Of a stretch of DNA of 64,000 bases, positions 34,569 to 43,521 are shown one piece after another. Position 1 is the first letter of the stretch; each line of letters starts with the position of its first letter. The notes under the pieces are model-generated. The model saw nothing but the letters and a program-made list of their open reading frames with translations. It was not told the DNA's origin and searched no databases. The DNA comes from CAYNNQ01 sp964398785 (GTDB lineage Bacteria; Desulfobacterota; Desulfovibrionia; Desulfovibrionales; Desulfonatronovibrionaceae), in contig CAYNNQ010000009.1 in NCBI GenBank assembly GCA_964398785.1, positions 15,181 through 79,180 of the forward strand, written 5' to 3'. A program made the position numbers and the translations under genes.

Positions 34569-35435
34569 GTGCAGATTCCGGTAAACATGCGCAATCTTTT
34601 ATTTGTCTGCCGCATGATCAAAATAGAGCACTCCGTATTCGCCCTCCCGTTTGCATATATGGGATGCTTCTGGGCGGCTAAGGGCTGGCCCGGCAGCAGA
34701 GTATTCATAGCTTTGACCGTGGCCATGGTAGCGGTTAGATCCTTGGCCATGACTGTAAACAGGGTGGCAGATCTGAAATTTGACCGCTCCAACCCCCGGA
34801 CTCAAGGTCGTCCTTTGGTAACCGGAGAAATCCCCCTAAGAGCTGCCTGGATTTTTATAGGGCTTTGCGCGGTCCTTTTTGTCCTGGCCTGCGCTTTTTT
34901 GAATATGACCTGCCTGCTCCTATCCATTCCAGCCCTTGTTTGGGCCTCGGTCTACAGTCTGAGCAAGAGGATCACCTGGCTCTGCCATTTTTTCCTGGGC
35001 TCGGTGCTGGGATTGGCCCCGATTGCGGGGTGGATTGCCTATGACCCGGTCTGGGATCCCGCATATTTATGTCTTTTTCTGGGCGTACTATTCTGGGTTG
35101 CCGGTTTCGATATTCTTTATTCGGCCCAGGATTGTACCTTTGACCAAGAGCAGGGCCTTCACTCCCTGCCAGCGGATTTCGGAGTGCCCCGCGCGTTTGC
35201 CCTTTCCGCCTTCAGCCATGTGAACTCCGCCTTGTTTCTGGGTCTGGCCGGTCTTTTGGCCGGAGGAGGAATATGGTACTTCCTGGCTTGGGGAGTGATT
35301 ACCATCCTCCTTGCGGGGGAACATGCATTGATATCAGCCGAGGACCTTTCGCGGATAAACACCGCCTTTTTTACTCTTAACGGTTTGGTGTCCTTGGCCC
35401 TACTCGCGGGCGTGGCAGTGGATGTCTTTATTTAA
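34569..35435 (+). CDS. UbiA-like polyprenyltransferase (probable menaquinone biosynthesis, MqnP type)
   Basis: 288 residues with about eight membrane helices. The first Asp-rich motif is 'NRVADLKFDRSNPRTQGRPLVTGEI' and the second 'YSAQDCTFDQEQGLHSLPADFG', both diagnostic of aromatic prenyltransferases. In sulfate reducers that make menaquinone through futalosine, the UbiA-like enzyme MqnP prenylates the naphthoate precursor. That assignment is inferred from the organism type. Start GTG at 34569, or ATG 34587. Confidence 0.85.
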   Translation: MQIPVNMRNLLFVCRMIKIEHSVFALPFAYMGCFWAAKGWPGSRVFIALTVAMVAVRSLAMTVNRVADLKFDRSNPRTQGRPLVTGEIPLRAAWIFIGLCAVLFVLACAFLNMTCLLLSIPALVWASVYSLSKRITWLCHFFLGSVLGLAPIAGWIAYDPVWDPAYLCLFLGVLFWVAGFDILYSAQDCTFDQEQGLHSLPADFGVPRAFALSAFSHVNSALFLGLAGLLAGGGIWYFLAWGVITILLAGEHALISAEDLSRINTAFFTLNGLVSLALLAGVAVDVFI

Positions 35436-35445
35436 GGAGGTGGGA

Positions 35446-36885
35446 ATGTCAAATTTTTCAGAATACCGCGGGGATTTGGAATATTTCTGCCTGGGATGCG
35501 GCAGCGTGTTTCCGGTGCATGAACTCCATTACACCTGTCCGGAGTGTAGCAATGTCTTCTTGTTGCGGGATAAGAATTTTTCCGAGTTGAAGGCAACTGC
35601 CGGAGATGAATGGAGGGCACTATTTGATGCCCGTATGTGCAGCAAAGACCCCAAAACAAGAGGGATATTTCGCTTTTACGAGCTGATTGCGCCGATGCTG
35701 GAAAAAGAAGACATGATCTATTTGGGGGAAGCGGATACCCCTATAATTCCCGCCTCGGATTCCTTGAGCGAGGAAATAGGGAGAGATCTCGCCTTTAAGA
35801 ATGATGGCCAGAACCCGAGCGCTTCCTTTAAGGATCGGGGAATGGCCTGCGCATTCAGCTATTTGCATAAATTGGTTCGGGAAAACGGTTGGGAGCAGGT
35901 GCTGACTGTCTGCGCTTCTACCGGGGACACTTCTGCTTCGGCGGCATTGTATGGCGCTTATTCCGGCGATGCTATAAAAACGGTGGTTTTACTCCCGCAG
36001 GGTAAGGTTACTCCGCAGCAAATGGCCCAACCTTTGGGCAGCGGGGCTTTGGTCTTGGAAGTGGGCGGGGTGTTTGATGATTGCATGAAAGTGGTCGAGT
36101 ACCTGGCGGACAATTACCGCGTTGCTTTGCTTAATTCCAAGAATGCCTGGAGGATTCTGGGGCAGGAGAGCTATGCGTATGAAATAGCCCAGTGGTATGA
36201 CTGGGATGTTTCGGGTAAGGCCGTATTCGTTCCCATTGGCAACGCCGGGAATATCACGGCTGTTATGCGGGGCTTTTTGAAGATGTATGAGCTGAATATA
36301 ATCGATACTCTCCCGCGTATTGTCGGGGTGCAGACTGCCCACGCCGATCCGGTGTACAGATATTATGAAAAGGCAAAGGAAAAGCGGGAATATTCTCCGG
36401 TTAAAGTGGAACCCAGCGTAGCCCAGGCGGCCATGATAGGTAATCCGGTTTCTTTTCCCCGGGTACGGGCGCTGGCAGAAGACTACGAAAATATTGCCGG
36501 TGAAGGGGCTTTTCGTGTGGTGCAGGTTACGGAACAGGAGATTATCGAGAGTATGCTCCAGGCCAATAGGCACGGCCATATTGCCTGTACCCAGGGAGGG
36601 GAATGCTTGGCCGGCCTGAAAAAAGCCCATGGCTCGGGTGTACTGAATGCCGGTGAAAAGGCAGTCCTGGATTCCACCGCGCATATGCTAAAGTTTATTG
36701 GTTTCCAGGAAATGTATTTCCAGGATAGTTTTCCGGCGGATTATGACATTGTTCCCCGCGGAGAAAATATAAATCTACCCCGGACGCTGATAGAGGAATC
36801 CGAGCGCAAGGGGCTGAGCGACAGTGATTATTCCCGAAAAGCTGGGAATCGGGTGGTGCGAATGCTTGGTCTGGACTCCCGCTGA
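35446..36885 (+). CDS. thrC: Threonine synthase
   Basis: 479 residues from ATG 35446, preceded by AAGGAGG with good spacing. An N-terminal zinc-ribbon-like segment ('YFCLGCGSVFPVHELHYTCPECSNVF') comes first. The PLP fold follows with the lysine in 'DGQNPSASFKDRGMACAFS', 'STGDTSASAALYGAYSG' for the phosphate, and 'IPIGNAGNI'-like 'FVPIGNAGNITAVMRGF'. It converts O-phosphohomoserine to threonine. The N-terminal Cys4 ribbon is a feature of one threonine synthase subgroup. Confidence 0.94.
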   Translation: MSNFSEYRGDLEYFCLGCGSVFPVHELHYTCPECSNVFLLRDKNFSELKATAGDEWRALFDARMCSKDPKTRGIFRFYELIAPMLEKEDMIYLGEADTPIIPASDSLSEEIGRDLAFKNDGQNPSASFKDRGMACAFSYLHKLVRENGWEQVLTVCASTGDTSASAALYGAYSGDAIKTVVLLPQGKVTPQQMAQPLGSGALVLEVGGVFDDCMKVVEYLADNYRVALLNSKNAWRILGQESYAYEIAQWYDWDVSGKAVFVPIGNAGNITAVMRGFLKMYELNIIDTLPRIVGVQTAHADPVYRYYEKAKEKREYSPVKVEPSVAQAAMIGNPVSFPRVRALAEDYENIAGEGAFRVVQVTEQEIIESMLQANRHGHIACTQGGECLAGLKKAHGSGVLNAGEKAVLDSTAHMLKFIGFQEMYFQDSFPADYDIVPRGENINLPRTLIEESERKGLSDSDYSRKAGNRVVRMLGLDSR

Positions 36886-36955
36886 GCATTGAATACCAAT
36901 GAAGGGTGTGGATTTTTATGTTTCCTTAGCCGTATCCTTTTTGATGCCAAACTAC

Positions 36956-37140
36956 CGGCGCGGTTTTTTCTAGGCCCCGCCAATGGGGGAAGTTTCCCCC
37001 TTTGGCACCCAAATTCCTATTTGTAAGCTGGGTTGGGACTTAATATTAAAGACCAAGAAAACTCGCGGGCCTTTCGTTAAAAGCATGCAAAAAAATCAGG
37101 CTAGGGGCGTCCACTGCTAACGTAACGTCAGGCAACCGAT
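36956..37140 (+). repeat. Dispersed intergenic repeat, copy A, with an internal hairpin
   Basis: The core GGCC...GTTAAAAGC...ATCAGGC (37068-37103) continues through 'GTCCACTGCTAACG' to about 37132 and matches copies B, C and D. Upstream, 'TTTTTTCTAGGCCCCGCCAA' (from about 36964) matches the block before copy B. Between them lies a hairpin (36979-37006) with arms GCCAA-GGGGG and CCCCC-TTGGC. It lies between convergent thrC and lpxI. No gene is visible in 36886-37174. Confidence 0.7.
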
Positions 37141-37174
37141 TGCTGCTGGTTTTAGCGGCTTGCGAATGCCAGCT

Positions 37175-37990
37175 TCATAGCCCCGGCAGTCCCACAAGGC
37201 ATATGCCGTGGTCTTCAGCGAAGCTGATACTCTTTTCCAATTCAAAGAAGATGCAAGTTTTCGAGCAAAAGGCCAGGCAGGTTGCCTTTGCCCGGGCCAT
37301 GGTGCGGATGGTTTCCTCCCCGAGTGCGGGCTGATCGAAACGCAGGTCCTGTCCGGGCTTGGCTCCTTTTATTATTGTCCCTCCCCTGCCCCGGGTGAGT
37401 TCTCCGGCGCGGGCAATGGTAGAGTTTGTCCCTTCCATGGCCTCTACGGCCACGGTCATTTGTTCGTGCACCGCAACGCATTGCCCAATATCCAATTTTC
37501 CTGTGGAGCGTAGGATGTCCCTGCCGTAATCCATATCTTTCTTTTCCAGTTTGTTTGGACTGCGCGAGGTCAGGGTACCTTGAGGTGCCTTTAGACCGGG
37601 GAGTAGATTGAGACAGGAATCCACGAGAAAACCCTCTTCTTCCAGTTCCCCGCCAACAGCACGCAACAGGGCATCGTCTCCTCTTCTCCCGAGGCTGAAA
37701 ATAAGCTTGGCCGCACGGACATCAGGGCGTAAATCGAGGGCCCGGGGCTTATTTATTGTTCCGGCGAATATTATTTTTTCCGCTCCGTGCTTGTGAAAAA
37801 AGTTTATAAGCTTGGACAGCTGCCCCAGCTTGAGCCATTTGAAAACACTACATTTTTTTTCCAAGGCGGGGTCTGTGTCCGAGGGGAAACCTGTCCCGAT
37901 GATCTCTGTATCCGCTTTGGCTGCACTTTCGGCAATAAGGAGAGGGAGTCGTCCTCCCCCGGCCACTAGGCCAATCCTGGTCTCATTCAT
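37175..37990 (-). CDS. lpxI: UDP-2,3-diacylglucosamine pyrophosphatase LpxI
   Basis: 271 residues from ATG 37990, overlapping the lpxA stop by 8 nt. It matches the LpxI (former DUF1009) family: 'RIGLVAGGGRLPLLIAESA', 'FAGTINKPRALDLRPDVRA', 'GRRGDDALLRAVGGELEEEGFLVDS', and C-terminal 'GRGGTIIKGAKPGQDLRFDQPALGEETI'. LpxI hydrolyses UDP-2,3-diacyl-GlcN to lipid X in bacteria that lack LpxH. Last gene of the minus-strand envelope operon. Confidence 0.93.
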   Translation of the reverse strand: MNETRIGLVAGGGRLPLLIAESAAKADTEIIGTGFPSDTDPALEKKCSVFKWLKLGQLSKLINFFHKHGAEKIIFAGTINKPRALDLRPDVRAAKLIFSLGRRGDDALLRAVGGELEEEGFLVDSCLNLLPGLKAPQGTLTSRSPNKLEKKDMDYGRDILRSTGKLDIGQCVAVHEQMTVAVEAMEGTNSTIARAGELTRGRGGTIIKGAKPGQDLRFDQPALGEETIRTMARAKATCLAFCSKTCIFFELEKSISFAEDHGICLVGLPGL

Positions 37991-38789
37991 TTTTGCCGGT
38001 GGTTGGAGAGACTGTCCCGCGGGCACTGCTGTTTCGCAAAAAATCCAAGAGACGGTTTACATGCGGATTTTGCCCTATATCATTTTCCTCAATTTCCGCG
38101 AAGGCTTCATCTCTTGTCTTTCCGGAGTACCAGATAAGGCGTAAGCTTTTTTTTAAAGCGGAGATATCCGCTTTGGAAAATTTATGCCGTCTGAGGCCGA
38201 CCAGATTCAAGCCCTCCAGCTTGGCCCGCTCACCGGCCACAAGCATAAACGGCGGTACGTCCTGGGCTACGCCGCTCATGCCCCCGACGAAAGCCATCTC
38301 ACCTATGTTTACGAACTGGTGAACTGCGGAAAGACCGCCCACCATGGCATGGTCGCCAATTTGGACATGTCCGGCCAGTGTAGAGCAATTGGCCATGATT
38401 ACATGGTCTTGCAGCCGACAGTCGTGGGCTACATGGGAATAGGCCATTAAAAGGCAGTTGTCCCCTATACAGGTCCTCCCGCCGCCTTCCTCCGTACCTC
38501 TGTTGATGGTGCAGTACTCGCGTATGCAGTTTCCCGTCCCGATAAGAAGAGAGCTTTTCTCCCCCTGGAACTTGAGGTCCTGGGGGATTTCCCCTATACA
38601 GGCATAGGAGAAGACATGGTTCTCGGCTCCCAATACTGTATAGGGCTTTACCTGGGCAAAGGCGTCTATCCGGGAGTTGTCCCCGATACTGGTGTCTTCG
38701 TGGATTATGGCATATGGGCCGATAACTACGTCTTCGCCCAACCGGGCCGAAGGATCGACTATTGCGCTTGGATGGATATCGGTTCCCAT
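37983..38789 (-). CDS. lpxA: UDP-N-acetylglucosamine acyltransferase
   Basis: 268 residues. Left-handed beta-helix hexapeptides run from 'IHPSAIVDPSARLGEDVVIGPYAIIHEDTSIGDN' onwards, and the catalytic histidine lies in 'LLMAYSHVAHDCRLQDHVI'. The helical C-terminus 'GLNLVGLRRHKFSKADISALKKSLRLI' is characteristic. LpxA adds the first acyl chain of lipid A. It is 2 bp downstream of fabZ. Confidence 0.96.
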   Translation of the reverse strand: MGTDIHPSAIVDPSARLGEDVVIGPYAIIHEDTSIGDNSRIDAFAQVKPYTVLGAENHVFSYACIGEIPQDLKFQGEKSSLLIGTGNCIREYCTINRGTEEGGGRTCIGDNCLLMAYSHVAHDCRLQDHVIMANCSTLAGHVQIGDHAMVGGLSAVHQFVNIGEMAFVGGMSGVAQDVPPFMLVAGERAKLEGLNLVGLRRHKFSKADISALKKSLRLIWYSGKTRDEAFAEIEENDIGQNPHVNRLLDFLRNSSARGTVSPTTGKNE

Positions 38790-38791
38790 GG

Positions 38792-39253
38792 CTAGTCCTC
38801 ACGGTCCACAATGGCGGCGCTCAAAATGCCCTGGGCTACTACTTTTCCGTCCACCCTAGCCTCGGAGCGCATTTTCCACAAATCCAGCTTGTGCCTCTCG
38901 TAGGCCACAAACAGATTCATTTGATCCCCCGGGAAAACTGAGTGCCGGAAACGGACTTTTTCCAGGCCGGTGAACAGGAATATCTTGTTATCCATCTTTT
39001 CCGGGATGCTCTTGCCAACGAGCAGTCCTCCGGCCTGAGCCAGGGATTCCAGGATGAGCACACCGGGCATTACCGGATAGGCAGGGAAATGTCCCTGAAA
39101 ATGAGGCTCATTTATAGTCACCCCTTTTATTGCCTTGATGTATTCGAAAGGCTGGAATTCCAGGACCCGGTCCACCAGCAGGAAAGGATACCTGTGTGGC
39201 AACAGATCCAAGATGTCTCGGCTGACCATCTCGCCTTGTTCGGGTTTGTCCAT
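38792..39253 (-). CDS. fabZ: (3R)-hydroxyacyl-[acyl-carrier-protein] dehydratase
   Basis: 153 residues from ATG 39253, just after the lpxD stop with GGAG upstream. The hot-dog fold signature 'DLLPHRYPFLLVDRV' and the catalytic His in 'EPHFQGHFPAYPVMPGVLILESLAQAGG' are intact. It dehydrates beta-hydroxyacyl-ACP and competes with LpxA/LpxD for their substrate. A start at 39271 would overlap lpxD. Confidence 0.95.
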   Translation of the reverse strand: MDKPEQGEMVSRDILDLLPHRYPFLLVDRVLEFQPFEYIKAIKGVTINEPHFQGHFPAYPVMPGVLILESLAQAGGLLVGKSIPEKMDNKIFLFTGLEKVRFRHSVFPGDQMNLFVAYERHKLDLWKMRSEARVDGKVVAQGILSAAIVDRED

Positions 39254-39254
39254 T

Positions 39255-40286
39255 TTATTTATCTCCGGCATTCAATTTATTTTGCAAGTCTTTTATTTCC
39301 TTGTCCATTCTCTTCATGTCCTTGAGCATGTCTGGTAATTTGCTTAAGGCTACTGAGTTTCTCAAAAACTGAGAATGATCCACAGCTGGGATGCCTCCCA
39401 CGTCAGTACCCGGTGCGAGAGACTTGTTGATGCCGGACTTGGCCGCAACCCGGCACCCGTCGCCAATGCTCAAGTGTCCGGCTATTCCCACCTGGCCGGC
39501 CAAAATTACTTGGTTTCCGATCCGAGTGCTGCCGGCAATGCCCACCTGGGCAACCAGTATACAGTTTTCCCCAATACGCACATTGTGTCCAATCTGTACC
39601 AAGTTGTCTATTTTGGTACCCCGGCCGATCACGGTTTCCCCAAGGGCCGCCCGGTCAACCGTGCAGTTGGCTCCTATTTCCACCCCGTCTTCTATGCGTA
39701 CACCTCCGACTTGGGGGAATTTTTCCATCCCGGCCTCGTTCTGGGCGAATCCGAATCCGTCGCTGCCTATTACCGTCCCGGCGTGTATGGTAACATTGTC
39801 CCCGAGTACCGAATTGGCCATTATACTTACCCCGGGGTAGAGGGTACAATTGCGGCCAATCCGGCAGTTCTCCCCTATGTATACCGAGGGGAAAACAGCG
39901 GAGTGAGTACCTATGCTTGATCCGGGGCCTATACACGCCTGGGGGTAAACAACAGCCTGGGCATCCACCTCGGCTTCGGGGTGGATGAAGGCCTCTTCGC
40001 TTTTCCCGGAATGAAAGCCCTGGGGCGAGTCGAACAGCTGGACAGCCCGGGCAAAGTCCAGGTAAGGGGTTGGGCTTAAGACAAAGCTTTGTTCTCCCCT
40101 GGCGTTTTCCGGGAAGGTGATCACCGCGCCGGCCTTGGTGTTGGCCAATTGTTCCGTGTATTTGGGATTGGCCAAAAAGGACAGATCAGCGGGGCCGGCA
40201 TCCTCTAAAGTGGCCACGCCGGATATTTCCGTATCCCCGCCCCGCATTTCCAGGCCCAATTGTGATGCAATTTCCGAGAGGAGCAT
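39255..40286 (-). CDS. lpxD: UDP-3-O-(3-hydroxyacyl)glucosamine N-acyltransferase
   Basis: 343 residues from ATG 40286 (TGATG overlap with skp). The N-terminal uridine-binding domain 'GVATLEDAGPADLSFLANPKY' precedes the beta-helix. The catalytic histidine lies in 'LVQIGHNVRIGENCI'. The C-terminus is helical ('LPDMLKDMKRMDKEIKDLQNKL'). It adds the second acyl chain in lipid A synthesis. Confidence 0.96.
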   Translation of the reverse strand: MLLSEIASQLGLEMRGGDTEISGVATLEDAGPADLSFLANPKYTEQLANTKAGAVITFPENARGEQSFVLSPTPYLDFARAVQLFDSPQGFHSGKSEEAFIHPEAEVDAQAVVYPQACIGPGSSIGTHSAVFPSVYIGENCRIGRNCTLYPGVSIMANSVLGDNVTIHAGTVIGSDGFGFAQNEAGMEKFPQVGGVRIEDGVEIGANCTVDRAALGETVIGRGTKIDNLVQIGHNVRIGENCILVAQVGIAGSTRIGNQVILAGQVGIAGHLSIGDGCRVAAKSGINKSLAPGTDVGGIPAVDHSQFLRNSVALSKLPDMLKDMKRMDKEIKDLQNKLNAGDK

Positions 40287-40816
40287 CAGTCCTGGCCTTG
40301 TTTTTTGGAGCGCCACGCCTTGTTCAGCTTAACCATGATTTTGTCCGTGATATCCAGGGCATCCTTGGAATACAGCAATCCGCTTTTCTGGGAGTCCAAA
40401 ATTACGGAGTAATCGTGTTTTTTACCGTATTTCTCAACTATTTTTTGTAGCATTTCCAGTATAGGTTTGCTTAGGTTCTTTTCTTCCTTTTTTATCCTGC
40501 GCTGGTAATTACGGGCTTCATCCCGCAAATCCCGGATTTTGCGTTTAAGCTCAATCTCCTTGTCCTTTTTGGCCTCCTGGCTCAGGACCATTTTCTGTTT
40601 TTGCATGTCTTCGCGCAGTTTTTGGATCTCTTTTTTCCTTTTTGTCAGTTTTTCCTTTACGGATTTGAACTGATTCTGCAATTCGCTCATGGCCTGCTGG
40701 GCCGGTTCCGAGGAAGTCATTATCTTTTCTAGGTTGATCACCCCGATTTTTTCCCCGGCCAAGGCTGGGGAGGCTAACAATACCAACATTAAAACGGCAA
40801 AGGCTATTTTTTTCAT
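40286..40816 (-). CDS. skp: Periplasmic chaperone Skp/OmpH family
   Basis: 176 residues. Signal peptide 'MKKIAFAVLMLVLLASPALA' precedes 'EKIGVINLEKIMTSSEPAQQAMSEL', then two long charged coiled-coil tentacles, ending 'YGKKHDYSVILDSQKSGLLYSKDALDITDKIMVKLNK'. Skp escorts unfolded outer-membrane proteins to the BAM complex encoded just upstream. Confidence 0.93.
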   Translation of the reverse strand: MKKIAFAVLMLVLLASPALAGEKIGVINLEKIMTSSEPAQQAMSELQNQFKSVKEKLTKRKKEIQKLREDMQKQKMVLSQEAKKDKEIELKRKIRDLRDEARNYQRRIKKEEKNLSKPILEMLQKIVEKYGKKHDYSVILDSQKSGLLYSKDALDITDKIMVKLNKAWRSKKQGQD

Positions 40817-40839
40817 AAATGCTCCTTTTTTATTCGGTT

Positions 40840-43521
40840 TTAGTAGAATTGTCCTACACTGAATTCGAACTTGCGGGGTTTTTCCCCATCCAGTTCATCA
40901 AGGGCAAAACCGTATTCCATGCGCAGCGGCCCCAGCGGCGAATACCAGCGAATACCAGCACCTACGCTTTTGTACAGATCAAGACTCGGGGTCTCATCGT
41001 CATCCCAGGCGTCCCCGGCGTCGAAAAACAGGACACCGAGAATGCCCATGTTTTTTTGCAGGGGGAAAAGGTATTCGAAGTTGGTGAAGAACTCTTTGTT
41101 CCCTCCCTTGTAGTCACCGTTATCATACTTGGGCGCGATTTCATTCCCGGGATACCCTCGCACGCTGTTCATACCGCCTAAATGGAAACGCTCGAAGGTT
41201 GGGATGTTTTCGTCCGTGTTCTTGGCTAGATATCCAGCCTTGGCGTGCCAGTGGAATACAGTATCCCAGAAGAGGGGGTGGTAGTAGCTGGTGTCGTACA
41301 GGGTTTTTATGAAGTTGTCGTCACCTCCGAGAAGTCCGCCGGAGTACTCCACGGACAAAGTGTTTTCGCTGCCCTTGGTGGGATTGATCCGCTTGTTCGT
41401 GGTGTCCCGGGAAATAGAGGTGTAGGCCGCACTAGCCCAGTTCTCTCCTTCCATGTCCTTGATCTCTTCATCCGCACCATCGTCGATGTTGGAGATGGTA
41501 TATTGTTCCAGCTTATAGTTCCAGCGCAGCTTGGTGTATTCGCCCAAGGGGTAGGCAAAGTTCGCTTTGCCCCCTATGGATTCCTTATCGTATTCGAAAT
41601 GTTCTCGGGTTTTCCAGTAGAGGCTGCCCCCCGCCCCAAGCTTGGTATTGTACACGTGCGGATTCCAGAAATAAAGGTCGTAATTGGTGCTCCTGCTGCT
41701 GAATGTACCCTTTAAGCCTATATTATAGGACTTGCCGAAAAGGTTGCGTTCCTTGACCTGAGCGGTGAAAAACATCTTATCCAGAGAGGAGTATCCAACT
41801 CCAGCCGAAAGCATGCCGGTGGATTTCTCCTTGAGCTCGACCTTGAGGTCCATTTCATTCTTGCGGTTGGTGCGTACAGTTTTGATATCCACTGATTCAA
41901 AGTAATCCAGCTTGGTAAGCCTTTCCTTGGACCTTTGCATCTTTTTCCCGCTGTAGAGCTGTCCGTCGGTTAGACGCATTTCGCGCAGGATGACGTTGTC
42001 CCTTGTCTTGGTGTTCCCGGTCACAATTACTCTGCGTATGTACACCCGCGCCCCTTTGGACAAGCGATAGGTGACGTCTAATTTTTTCTCTTTTTTGTTT
42101 TTGTCAGTTTCCGAGTCCGCTTCTGCATAGGCATAGCCAAAGTCGCTGTAGTAATCGCTTAGTGTCTGAAGATCGTTACGCATGACCGATTGATCGAAGT
42201 AGTCCCCTTCCTCGGCCATATTGTCCAGCTTGGTCTTTTTCAAGAGTTTCTTCCGGGAGAAGATCACGTCACCGGCAAAGCTTACCTTGCCTATCTTATA
42301 CCTCTTCCCTTCCTCGATATTGAAAGTTATATATATCCCGTCCTTTTTGTATTTGACTTCCGGCTTTCCCACACGGGCATCCACGAACCCGCGGTTGGCG
42401 TAATAGGCCTCGATAAAGGCCGCGTCCCTTTCCAAATGGTCCTGCTTGAGTACCCCGCTGCCGGTTATCCAGGAAAATAACCCCCTTTCGGAAAGGGCCA
42501 GTTCATCCTTTATATCCTCTGGGTCTAGTTTTTTGGCTCCTTTTAATTTGATTCCCTCGATGTACAGCTTGTCCCCTTCCTTTATGTTTATGTTCAGGCG
42601 GGCCTGGCCGACATCGTTTTTTTCCACCTTATAGTCTACCTGGACGTTGTAATATCCTTCCTTGTGATACAATTCCCGGATCTTTTTTAGATCCTCGGAG
42701 ATTATTTTCTGATTGAGTACTGAGCCGGAGTCGGTGCTCATCGCTTCCAGGATATCATCTTTATCCAGTTCTTCCGCTCCGTTAATGCTGATGGCTTCTA
42801 TGATCGGCTTTTCCTGGACTTCAATAGTTATTTTTTTTCCTTCCGGGGTGTCTTGTACCCGGAACTCGATATCCTTGAAATAGCCCAGTTTATAGAGTCT
42901 TTTGAGTTCCTCGTTTATTTTTTGGGGATTGTACATGTCCCCTTTGCGGATTTTGAGGCGCATGAGCACAACATCCTTGTCCAGGATTTCGTTCCCGGTC
43001 ACCTCGATTTCTGCTATGCGCTCCTTTTGCATTAATTCGTTGTTTATTTTCTGGGTCAGTTCCTTTACCGCGGGTAGGATATTTATGGTCCCTTCCTTGA
43101 CCACAAACAAAGCTTTAGGAGGTTTCAGGCCAAAGGCTTCCACTAGGCGGGCATCTATGCTTATGGTTTTGCCCACTTTGCTCAGACTACCGTATACGGC
43201 ATACTGTGCCCCGGCGAGCAGGGAGAGATCCTTGACCGAGGACAGTTCCAGGGTCTTAATGTCCTGATCCTTGATCTCCTTATTTGTTTTCTCTTGGGAA
43301 ATGACTTGGAAACCGGATTCCCGCAGCTGTTCGCGCAAAAGATTGGGCAGGGACTTGTTCAAATATTGCAAGTCCTGGCCAGCATTTACCTCGAAAGGTA
43401 GAACAATTAACTTGGGTTGCTTCGTATTTTCAGCTGCCTGAGCTGTATTTTGGGGAAGGGCCAACGCCGAGAAAAGAAAGAAAATGCACAAAATTTTGAT
43501 CAAGTGATTAATCGAGCGCAT
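40840..43521 (-). CDS. bamA: Outer membrane protein assembly factor BamA with an extra N-terminal TolB/FlgO-like domain
   Basis: 893 residues from ATG 43521 (GGAGA upstream; a TTG four codons earlier is less likely). The signal peptide covers about residues 1-28. Residues ~36-163 form an additional alpha/beta domain ('KLIVLPFEVNAGQDLQYLNKSLPNLLREQL', 'GAQYAVYGSLSKVGKTISIDARLVEAF') resembling TolB-N/FlgO-type domains. Five POTRA domains follow from about residue 168, then the 16-strand barrel with 'RFHLGGMNSVRGYPGNEIAP' (the VRGF/VRGY lid motif) and 'GPLRMEYGFALDELDGEKPRKFEFSVGQFY'. Inserts beta-barrel proteins into the outer membrane. E. coli BamA has no such extra domain. Confidence 0.95.
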   Translation of the reverse strand: MRSINHLIKILCIFFLFSALALPQNTAQAAENTKQPKLIVLPFEVNAGQDLQYLNKSLPNLLREQLRESGFQVISQEKTNKEIKDQDIKTLELSSVKDLSLLAGAQYAVYGSLSKVGKTISIDARLVEAFGLKPPKALFVVKEGTINILPAVKELTQKINNELMQKERIAEIEVTGNEILDKDVVLMRLKIRKGDMYNPQKINEELKRLYKLGYFKDIEFRVQDTPEGKKITIEVQEKPIIEAISINGAEELDKDDILEAMSTDSGSVLNQKIISEDLKKIRELYHKEGYYNVQVDYKVEKNDVGQARLNINIKEGDKLYIEGIKLKGAKKLDPEDIKDELALSERGLFSWITGSGVLKQDHLERDAAFIEAYYANRGFVDARVGKPEVKYKKDGIYITFNIEEGKRYKIGKVSFAGDVIFSRKKLLKKTKLDNMAEEGDYFDQSVMRNDLQTLSDYYSDFGYAYAEADSETDKNKKEKKLDVTYRLSKGARVYIRRVIVTGNTKTRDNVILREMRLTDGQLYSGKKMQRSKERLTKLDYFESVDIKTVRTNRKNEMDLKVELKEKSTGMLSAGVGYSSLDKMFFTAQVKERNLFGKSYNIGLKGTFSSRSTNYDLYFWNPHVYNTKLGAGGSLYWKTREHFEYDKESIGGKANFAYPLGEYTKLRWNYKLEQYTISNIDDGADEEIKDMEGENWASAAYTSISRDTTNKRINPTKGSENTLSVEYSGGLLGGDDNFIKTLYDTSYYHPLFWDTVFHWHAKAGYLAKNTDENIPTFERFHLGGMNSVRGYPGNEIAPKYDNGDYKGGNKEFFTNFEYLFPLQKNMGILGVLFFDAGDAWDDDETPSLDLYKSVGAGIRWYSPLGPLRMEYGFALDELDGEKPRKFEFSVGQFY

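Noticed and set aside
35989..36684. 231-codon open frame antisense to thrC
   Set aside because: Fully contained in threonine synthase with no protein family features.
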